Under the pieces are notes generated by a model. It saw only the letters and a program-made list of their open reading frames with translations, did no database searches and was not told where the DNA came from. Made by a program: the position numbers and the translations under genes. Shown in pieces: positions 18,431 to 24,140 of a stretch of 51,120 nucleotides of DNA; positions within the stretch are counted from its first letter, which is position 1; the number at the start of each line of letters is the position of its first letter. The stretch lies in contig DLGQ01000105.1 of the NCBI GenBank assembly GCA_002482775.1, positions 45,051 through 96,170 on the forward strand. Direction: 5' to 3'. This stretch comes from Flavobacteriales bacterium UBA7690. GTDB lineage: Bacteria; Bacteroidota; Bacteroidia; Flavobacteriales_F; PHOS-HE28.

Positions 18431-19488
18431 CGCTGATCGGACTCCAGGATGTAGCGACGGAACACGCCCATCTTCATGTTCATCAAGCTGGCCGCCTGCC
18501 CGAGCGAAAGCGCTTCCTGTGCCAACGCATGCAACAGCAATTGCTTGAAACGCGCCGTGCGCTCGGTGTACGCGAACTCGCCGGGTTCCTTCTCGCGCAT
18601 GTGTTGGCGGCTGTATTGGATGCACAGCCACTTGTACAAGCTGGGCGTGATCACTTCCAGATCCAGCGCGCGCCGCATCAGTGCCGCGAGCGAAATGCCC
18701 CAATACTCCTTCAGGATCACCAGTTCCTCCAGCCAGAGCTTCTTGCGCTTCTCGCCGATCTCGCGCGTGAACTCATCCGCAGGGATCAACAAGGCAGCCG
18801 CGAAACGGTGGCAGAGACTTTCCTGCTCCTTCTCGGGCATATCGGCGGGTGGTCGAAGCAGCGCATGCCCCAACTCGTGCGCCGCCGTGAAACGCCGCAT
18901 CACGTTGTTGTGGATGCTGTTCACCACCACCACCACATGTCCGTCCACCTTGGCGTGCAGGCCGAAGAACTTCTCCGGGCCTTCCCAGTCGATCACCTTG
19001 ATCCCGTGCTCCTCCATCAGTTCGTACACGCTGATGATCGGTTGACGACCCAGGCCCCAGTCCTTGCGCACAAGAGCCGCAAGCTTCTCCGCATCCTCGC
19101 CCGTCTTGCATGCACGGCCGGCCAGCGGATCCGTGAAACGCTGCTCATCGCTCATGAGCTTCTCCAACTCGATGTAGCGGCCCAGGCGGTCGCGCACGGT
19201 GCTCTTGATGGCCACCTCGTGCGTGGCGGTAAGTGCCTTGCGTTTGCGGAAGTCGACCTTGTCGATCTGTACGGCCTCTTCGCGGTAGAAGAAGTCCACC
19301 GTCACGTTCAGTGCGTTGGCGAAGGCCACCAGCTTCTCGCTATCGGGGTGCATGGTGCCTTGCTCGTACTTGTGCAACGCCTGTTTGGTCACGAGGCCTT
19401 GCAGCTTATCGGCCAGACCTTGGTAAGAAAGCCCAGCCATCTTGCGCGCCAGTTGAAGGCGGGTGCCGAAGGTGCTTGGTGCGGACAT
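18427..19488 (-). CDS. Xre-family regulator fused to ImmA/IrrE metallopeptidase
   Basis: 353 residues. An N-terminal Cro/C1-type helix-turn-helix (about 8-65: 'RLQLARKMAGLSYQGLADKL', 'TKQALHKYEQGTMHPDSEKL') is joined to an ImmA/IrrE domain (about 150-270) with the zinc motif HELGH in 'RFTAAHELGHALLRPPADMP', and a helical C-terminal region. Such proteins act as repressors or antitoxins and as proteases that cleave partner repressors. Inference: antitoxin or regulator of the PIN protein encoded next to it. The palindrome at 19514-19552 just upstream is the probable autoregulatory site. Confidence 0.87.
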   Translation of the reverse strand: MSAPSTFGTRLQLARKMAGLSYQGLADKLQGLVTKQALHKYEQGTMHPDSEKLVAFANALNVTVDFFYREEAVQIDKVDFRKRKALTATHEVAIKSTVRDRLGRYIELEKLMSDEQRFTDPLAGRACKTGEDAEKLAALVRKDWGLGRQPIISVYELMEEHGIKVIDWEGPEKFFGLHAKVDGHVVVVVNSIHNNVMRRFTAAHELGHALLRPPADMPEKEQESLCHRFAAALLIPADEFTREIGEKRKKLWLEELVILKEYWGISLAALMRRALDLEVITPSLYKWLCIQYSRQHMREKEPGEFAYTERTARFKQLLLHALAQEALSLGQAASLMNMKMGVFRRYILESDQR

Positions 19489-19513
19489 AAGGGGATTTGA
19501 GAGTTTAGAGCTT

Positions 19514-19552
19514 GGTTGACAAATGTACTTACATTTGCATCGTTCGTCAACC
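19514..19552. promoter_or_regulatory. Nested palindrome with divergent TAnnTTTG promoter boxes
   Basis: The core CAAATGTA-CT-TACATTTG (19520-19537) is a perfect 8-bp inverted repeat, nested inside GGTTGAC (19514-19520) and GTCAACC (19546-19552). TACATTTG matches the Bacteroidota -7 box TAnnTTTG on both strands. On the minus strand a TTG lies 20 bp upstream of it, a plausible -33 element for the Xre gene starting at 19488. Likely an Xre-bound operator that controls the Xre operon and perhaps the plus-strand genes from 19655. Confidence 0.65.
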
Positions 19553-19654
19553 TTATCGATCGATCACCGGAGATCGTCGATCAACGCCTGCAAAGTGTCG
19601 ATCAGTCTGAAATCCGCGCCCAGAGCGAGATAGGTTTGCGAGCAGAAACACGCT

Positions 19655-19885
19655 ATGAAGATGGCAAAGAAGAACCAACATGTAGTACCACGCGGCAACG
19701 ATTGGGCAGTGAAACGTGAGGGCTCAGATCGGGCGACTACCGTTGTGCCCACGCAGCGTGAGGCGATCGAGATCGCACGCGAGATCGCCAAGAACAACAA
19801 CTCGGAGCTGTTGATCCATGGACGCGATGGTCGCATCAGGGAACGCGACAGCTTCGGCAACGACCCCTATCCACCACAGGGCTGA
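19655..19885 (+). CDS. DUF2188 domain protein
   Basis: 76 residues. The pattern 'HVVPRGNDWAVKREGSDRAT', 'PTQREAIEIAREIAKNN', 'ELLIHGRDGRIRERDSFGND' is the complete DUF2188 domain, a small alpha/beta protein often found on mobile elements; its function is unknown. It is the first plus-strand gene after the divergent promoter and ends 4 bp before the LRAT-like gene, so the two are surely co-transcribed. Confidence 0.85.
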   Translation: MKMAKKNQHVVPRGNDWAVKREGSDRATTVVPTQREAIEIAREIAKNNNSELLIHGRDGRIRERDSFGNDPYPPQG

Positions 19886-19889
19886 TATC

Positions 19890-20315
19890 ATGAACAACTC
19901 GTACTCATTGGCCGTTCACCACGGCCTGCAACCGGGCGACCGAGTGCTCACGCACAAGAGCTTCTTCGGTATCGTCAAGCATCACTCCCTCTATGTCGGT
20001 ATGGATACCGAATGGAACGCTTGGGTGATCGAGAACGTGGCTGGCGAAGGTGTGCGATGGACACGCCTGGATGAACTCATCCAGCGGAACGGTCATATCA
20101 CCAGCATAGAGCGATACTGCGGCACGGAGTACCAGCGAACAGCGGTAGTGAACCAAGCCCTCGCTCGCATTGGTATGCCGTATGATGCCTTGTCATACAA
20201 CTGCGAGCACTTTGTGAATGACGTCCTCTACGGCCGACGGAAGAGTAACCAGGTCGAAGTATTCGGCGGCCTTGCAGCCCTCGTGCTAGCGGTGGTCGTT
20301 GTCCGAAACCTTTAA
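19890..20315 (+). CDS. LRAT-like (NlpC/P60 superfamily) membrane-anchored acyltransferase/hydrolase
   Basis: 141 residues from the ATG at 19890 (MNNSYSLAVHHGLQPGDRVL). The lecithin:retinol acyltransferase fold is indicated by 'FFGIVKHHSLYVG' (catalytic His at 31 or 32), 'VIENVAGEGVRW' and 'LSYNCEHFVNDVLYG' with catalytic Cys105. A C-terminal transmembrane helix (about 125-139) ends the protein. Bacterial LRAT-like enzymes act on lipids or amide/ester bonds, but their substrates are largely unknown. It sits between the DUF2188 and KTSC-like genes with gaps of 4 and 21 bp. Inference: a membrane-acting enzyme of the island, possibly linked to defence. Confidence 0.8.
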   Translation: MNNSYSLAVHHGLQPGDRVLTHKSFFGIVKHHSLYVGMDTEWNAWVIENVAGEGVRWTRLDELIQRNGHITSIERYCGTEYQRTAVVNQALARIGMPYDALSYNCEHFVNDVLYGRRKSNQVEVFGGLAALVLAVVVVRNL

Positions 20316-20336
20316 CCCTATCTGTCCAACTTCGCA

Positions 20337-20558
20337 ATGGAGCATTACAGAAGCACAAGCGGGAAGCCCTCTGGGGCCGTCGGATATGAGTTGGGTGATG
20401 ACTTCATCATCGTTGCTTTCCCAGGCGGCTGCTACAAGTACACGCATGGTAGCTGCGGCCAGCGGCATGTACAGGCCATGCAACGCCATGCACTCGCCTC
20501 GCGTGGATTGAGCACCTACATCGCGAAGAACGACCCACGCTATGCATCCAAATGGTAA
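20337..20558 (+). CDS. Small KTSC-like protein
   Basis: 73 residues. The order 'SGAVGYELGDDFIIVAFPGGCYKY' followed by a helix and 'GLSTYIAKN' resembles the KTSC domain, a small beta-rich domain of unknown, possibly RNA-binding, function named for an association with lysyl-tRNA synthetase. The match is by general pattern only. It follows the LRAT-like gene by 21 bp on the same strand. Confidence 0.55.
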   Translation: MEHYRSTSGKPSGAVGYELGDDFIIVAFPGGCYKYTHGSCGQRHVQAMQRHALASRGLSTYIAKNDPRYASKW

Positions 20559-20562
20559 TGAC

Positions 20563-20639
20563 CGCTGATCATCAATCGCCTTTCTGGCAGGCTTAATGTG
20601 ACGATCAGCGCATGTGCAACAGCACCCCCCCCCTTTTTT
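20563..20639. promoter_or_regulatory. Inverted repeat plus C9-T6 tract before the J-domain/CBASS operon
   Basis: CGCTGATC (20563-20570) pairs with GATCAGCG (20603-20610), with an inner stem GCCT/AGGC between. Fifteen bases later a homopolymer C9 (20625-20633) runs straight into T6 (20634-20639). The 175-bp gap must contain the promoter of the J-domain/CBASS genes. The tract could change promoter spacing by slippage; the hairpin could end the upstream transcript. Confidence 0.4.
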
Positions 20640-20733
20640 GTCAGCCTCCATTTCGTGGCACGGCCGTAGATCGGACTCACGCATTCGCATCGACCCTCCG
20701 GATCCCTGCGGCTAACCACTAACCAATGAGCGC

Positions 20734-21141
20734 ATGGATCCATATTCTACCCTTGAAGTTCCACATACCGCGACCTTAGAAGAGATCAAGAAGGCCTACC
20801 GCAAGTTGGCCAAGAAGTGGCACCCCGACAAGAACGGTGGTAGCCTCGATGCGGCGGAGATGTTCCGCAATGTGAAGGCGGCATATGACTGTCTGGTCGA
20901 TCCCATCAAGCGCGCTGCTGCGGATGCGAAGCGTAAGTATCAAGATCAGGCCGAGGCCGCGAAGAAGGCGAAGGCTGAGGCTGACAAGCAGGCACGTGCT
21001 CGCGCCCACGCACAGGAACAGCCACCGGGTCGCTCAGGCCTAAGTCCGTGGGCGGTAGTGTTTGCACTCTTTGCCCTGGTCTTCGTTATCGCTGCCTTGT
21101 TCGAATCGAGCAATAGCGGCTCCAGTTCCACCTCAGCGTAG
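20734..21141 (+). CDS. Membrane-anchored J-domain protein
   Basis: 135 residues. An N-terminal J-domain (about 1-65) has an intact HPD at 30-32 in 'KLAKKWHPDKNGGSLDAAEM'. A long Ala/Lys/Glu coiled segment follows ('DQAEAAKKAKAEADKQARAR'), then one C-terminal transmembrane helix (about 104-121: PWAVVFALFALVFVIAALFE). It would recruit DnaK to the membrane. It ends 6 bp before the CBASS effector gene, so it is very probably in the CBASS transcript. J-domain proteins are not a standard CBASS component, so this is an odd neighbour. Confidence 0.82.
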   Translation: MDPYSTLEVPHTATLEEIKKAYRKLAKKWHPDKNGGSLDAAEMFRNVKAAYDCLVDPIKRAAADAKRKYQDQAEAAKKAKAEADKQARARAHAQEQPPGRSGLSPWAVVFALFALVFVIAALFESSNSGSSSTSA

Positions 21142-21147
21142 ACAATA

Positions 21148-22302
21148 ATGAGCACAACACCAGCCCCTCCAAAGAAATCTGCTTCTCGGCCAAGCATCCC
21201 CACTCAGGTCACCACAAGGCTGTGGATCGCCGCTGGAGGCCGCTGCCAATTCGACGGCTGCAATGCGACGCTTTGGAGAAATGACTTGACGATGGAGGAA
21301 TTGAACTTAGCCACCCGGGCACACATTTATGCCTATTCGCCAGAAGGGCCGCGCTATGACGCGGTTTTGTCGCCGAAGCTGGAGACCGACTTCACCAATT
21401 TGATGCTGGTTTGTGGCAAGTGTCATCCAACTTTCGACAACAAGGGCTTGGTCGGGCATTACACGCCTGAGCTGCTGTTGAGTATGAAGCGCTCGCATGA
21501 AGAGCGCATTGAGTTGGTAACCGGCATTGCTCCCGAAAAACGGAGCCACGTCCTTCTGTTCGGCGCAAAGGTGGGTGAGCACGACAGCCCATTGCTGTTC
21601 AAGGAAGCGGCTAACGCGATGTTCCCAGAACGCTACCCGAGCGGTCAGGCTATCGAGCTAGGTCTCAAGAATGCTTCATTCCGTGATAGGGACCGTGCTT
21701 TCTGGGATGTTGAACCCCAGCATTTGGTACGACAGTTTGCGGAAAAGGTGGCCGTCTTGAAAAGCGGCGATCAAGTGCAGCACTATTCGGTGTTCGGGTT
21801 TGCGCCAATTCCACTTCTTGTAAAACTTGGGGTGTTACTGGGCGATGTCTATCCAGCCGACGTATTCCAACTGAGACGTGAACCGACCTCGTGGAAGTGG
21901 GATGAGACAGGGGATGACGTACGACACGAGATTCGGGCTCCCTCACGCTCATCTGGCAAGGTTGCTCTTAAGCTCGAACTCTCGGCGACTATTTCAGATC
22001 AGCGCGTTATCGACGTCCTCGGAGAAGATTGTTCTATCTGGTCGGTAACCCATCCCAATCCGGGCAACGACTATATCCGCAAGCGATTGCATCTCGAAGA
22101 TCTCCGGACCGTTTTCCGCACTGTGATGAAGCAAATAAAGGCGCTCAGCCCGGAGCCGCAAGAGATTCATGTCTTTCCAGCAATGCCCTTGTCGACCGCT
22201 GTCGAGTTCGGCAGGGTGCGCATGCCGAAAGCCGATCCTAGCTTAATCGTTTACGACGAATACAATGGTTTCCACCACGCACTGACCATCGAACGCCAAT
22301 GA
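21148..22302 (+). CDS. cap5: CBASS effector Cap5: HNH endonuclease with SAVED domain
   Basis: 384 residues. The N-terminal HNH nuclease (about 22-105) has zinc and catalytic residues: 'GGRCQFDGCNATLW' (Cys33, Cys38), 'TRAHIYAYSP' (His59), 'TNLMLVCGKCHPTFDN' (Asn84, Cys89, Cys92, His93). Residues of about 150-384 form the SAVED sensor ('HYSVFGFAPIPLLVKLGVLLG', 'IHVFPAMPLSTAVEFGRV'), which binds the cyclic nucleotide made by the CD-NTase and switches on double-stranded DNA degradation in known Cap5 proteins. The stop overlaps the start of the CD-NTase gene (ATGA). Assignment rests on domain order and context. Confidence 0.9.
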   Translation: MSTTPAPPKKSASRPSIPTQVTTRLWIAAGGRCQFDGCNATLWRNDLTMEELNLATRAHIYAYSPEGPRYDAVLSPKLETDFTNLMLVCGKCHPTFDNKGLVGHYTPELLLSMKRSHEERIELVTGIAPEKRSHVLLFGAKVGEHDSPLLFKEAANAMFPERYPSGQAIELGLKNASFRDRDRAFWDVEPQHLVRQFAEKVAVLKSGDQVQHYSVFGFAPIPLLVKLGVLLGDVYPADVFQLRREPTSWKWDETGDDVRHEIRAPSRSSGKVALKLELSATISDQRVIDVLGEDCSIWSVTHPNPGNDYIRKRLHLEDLRTVFRTVMKQIKALSPEPQEIHVFPAMPLSTAVEFGRVRMPKADPSLIVYDEYNGFHHALTIERQ

Positions 22303-23540
22303 CAGCCCAGCTTACACAAGATCAGGCAGAACAGTTCAGCGACATCCTCGAGGAACTTGGCAGCAACCTCGACATCACCAAGACGCAGTACGACGCCGCA
22401 GTGCGAAGCTATCAGGCCGTAGGTGAACACCTTTCCAAGGCCGGTTCATTGTTGGCCCCCTACAATCCCGATATCGCTCCACAGGGATCGTTCATGCTGG
22501 GAACGATGGTCAAACCAGTTGGACCGAAGGATGAACTTGATCTTGACCTTGTATGCCAGCTTACCGGCAAAGCCGCTGATTGGACGCAGAAAGACTTGAA
22601 GACGAAGGTCGGTGATCAACTGCGTGCTCATGAGACGTACAAGAGCATGATCAAGAGTCCGGAAGGTCGCCGGTGTTGGACGCTTGTGTATGCCGGTGAG
22701 ACCAAGTACCACATGGACATACTTCCATCTATCGTAAATTCCGGCTTTAGGATCCTTTTGGAGAAGGCCTTCTCCACGATGGCTTCCGCAGATGTCGCGG
22801 GCTTGGCCATGCGTATAACGGATACGGCCCGAAAGGACTATCCTTTTGAGACCAACCACTTGAGTTGGTTAAGAAGCAATCCGTTTGGTTATGCGCACTG
22901 GTTCTTTGAACGCGCTTCGCTCGATCTCCAGAAAGGTGACCTGCTCGCGGAAGCGGTTCAACCGGTCAGGAAATACAATGAAAAGAAGCTTCCACTTCAA
23001 CGGGTGGTCCAGATACTCAAGCGCCATCGCGACATACAGTCACAGGGAAGCGAGCATAGGCCCATCTCCGTCATCATAACGACTTTGGCTGCGAGGGCGT
23101 ATGGAAAGGAGACGAACATCCTGATCGCGCTACAGAATGTCATTGCCGGCATGAGGGCGCACATAAAGGAGAAGTATATCCCGGAATTGGGACGGAACAT
23201 CAAGTGGATCGCCAACCCTGTTGACGACGACGAGAACTTCGCGGACCGCTGGGTGACCGAGCCTGAAAGGCAGAAGAGTTTCTACACTTGGCTCGACGCT
23301 GTGGAAGCCGATGTGGCCAAGTTTGTCGACGCTCGCAGCATCGGCGTTCCTGCGATCATGGAGTCACTGAAGAAACCATTCGGTGAAGTGGAAGTAATGA
23401 AGGCCCAGAATAGCTACGGCATCCTGCTCGAAGCACGGCGAAAGGCGGGCTTGCTGAAAATGGCGCAGAACACAGCCACCCTTGGATCGATGGGCCGAGC
23501 GGTTGTCCCAGACCACAAGTTTCATGGCACTGAAGAATAA
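22299..23540 (+). CDS. cdnX: CBASS CD-NTase (cGAS/DncV-like nucleotidyltransferase)
   Basis: 413 residues. Polymerase-beta-type active site: the GS motif in 'APQGSFMLGTMVKPV' (Gly63-Ser64), catalytic Asp81 and Asp83 in 'DELDLDLVCQL', and a third Asp140 in 'TKYHMDILPSI'. The helical C-terminal half continues to the end ('VVQILKRHRDIQSQG', 'MGRAVVPDHKFHGTEE'). CD-NTases sense phage infection and make cyclic di- or trinucleotides; product specificity cannot be read here. It is coupled to the Cap5 gene before it (ATGA) and overlaps the E2 gene after it by 17 bp. The C-terminus FHG-TEE does not end in Gly. Confidence 0.92.
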   Translation: MTAQLTQDQAEQFSDILEELGSNLDITKTQYDAAVRSYQAVGEHLSKAGSLLAPYNPDIAPQGSFMLGTMVKPVGPKDELDLDLVCQLTGKAADWTQKDLKTKVGDQLRAHETYKSMIKSPEGRRCWTLVYAGETKYHMDILPSIVNSGFRILLEKAFSTMASADVAGLAMRITDTARKDYPFETNHLSWLRSNPFGYAHWFFERASLDLQKGDLLAEAVQPVRKYNEKKLPLQRVVQILKRHRDIQSQGSEHRPISVIITTLAARAYGKETNILIALQNVIAGMRAHIKEKYIPELGRNIKWIANPVDDDENFADRWVTEPERQKSFYTWLDAVEADVAKFVDARSIGVPAIMESLKKPFGEVEVMKAQNSYGILLEARRKAGLLKMAQNTATLGSMGRAVVPDHKFHGTEE

Positions 23541-23967
23541 CCTGAGTCTTCTCGAGCAGCGGGGTGCACTGAAGTCGTACTTCCCGGACGCTGCATTCTC
23601 TGCTCCGAGCGTACATCAGCTCACCTTTACTCATTGGGTCCAGCCTACCCCGCTCAGTATCCGGTACCAAGTGCAGCTCGTCCATAACCGTGGCGAATCA
23701 CCCAAGGTCTATGTCCTGGCACCCAAAACACTTGCTCTGCATCCCGAAAGGACTTCATTACCACACGTTTACTCGCACGCTGAACAACGCTTGTGCTTGT
23801 ATGATCCGGTTGAGCAGGAATGGAGCGCCGATATGTTCCATGTGCATACGACTCTGCCATGGGCTGTTGAATGGCTGATGCACTACGAAATATGGGTGGG
23901 TACGGGGACATGGAATGGAGGAGGCACGAACCACACATCCGCCAAGTCTGAACCGTTAGCCGCGTAG
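23524..23967 (+). CDS. Stand-alone E2-like enzyme of short type II CBASS
   Basis: 147 residues from the ATG at 23524 (MALKNNLSLLEQRGALKSYF), inside the end of the CD-NTase gene. A start at 23482 is possible but would overlap by 59 bp. The E2-like pattern is present: beta strands 'LSIRYQVQLVHNRGESPKVYVL', then 'LPHVYSHAEQRLCLYDP' with candidate catalytic Cys91, then 'TTLPWAVEWLMHYEIWVGTG'. No E1 (Cap2) or JAB peptidase (Cap3) gene is present, which defines the short type II layout. In studied examples the E2 conjugates the CD-NTase C-terminus and regulates it. The gene end lies in an attC-like hairpin. Confidence 0.85.
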   Translation: MALKNNLSLLEQRGALKSYFPDAAFSAPSVHQLTFTHWVQPTPLSIRYQVQLVHNRGESPKVYVLAPKTLALHPERTSLPHVYSHAEQRLCLYDPVEQEWSADMFHVHTTLPWAVEWLMHYEIWVGTGTWNGGGTNHTSAKSEPLAA

Positions 23968-23986
23968 TAGATTATTGCGGCTTAAC
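23955..23986. other. Imperfect hairpin with attC-like arms at the end of the E2 gene
   Basis: GTTAGCCGC (23955-23963) faces GCGGCTTAAC (23977-23986), complementary apart from one extra T. The stretch GGCTTAACTCA is identical to what I remember of the inner box of a classical integron attC site, and GCGTTAAGG follows at 24001. The spacing to that outer box is too long for a normal attC. The E2 stop codon lies inside. Confidence 0.35.
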
Positions 23987-23995
23987 TCATGGCGT

Positions 23996-24100
23996 ATTTC
24001 GCGTTAAGGATTGGACCGGAAAGCCCGCAAGCGAGGAACGAGCGCGGACTTGGAGGGGAAAGCCCGACGGCGCTGCATTTGAGCGCCGGAACGCCCAAAC
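23996..24100 (-). repeat. Right boundary repeat of the accessory island (inverted copy of 17482-17608)
   Basis: Its reverse complement begins GTTTGGGCGT and ends ACGCGAAAT and carries the same ordered blocks as the left copy. The CAAATGC loop is closed here by GGCGCT/AGCGCC, a different sequence from the left copy's stem but again paired, so structure is kept while sequence changes. It lies between the CBASS E2 gene and the P-type ATPase gene. Together the two copies frame 6.6 kb of accessory genes. Confidence 0.75.
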
Positions 24101-24140
24101 CTCAACCACGCACTTCACCTCAGTGTGACACCTGCTCCCC

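Noticed and set aside
20563..20610. attC or terminator reading of the inverted repeat
   Set aside because: It lacks the AAC/GTT core boxes of attC, and the T-run is 24 bp away from the stem.
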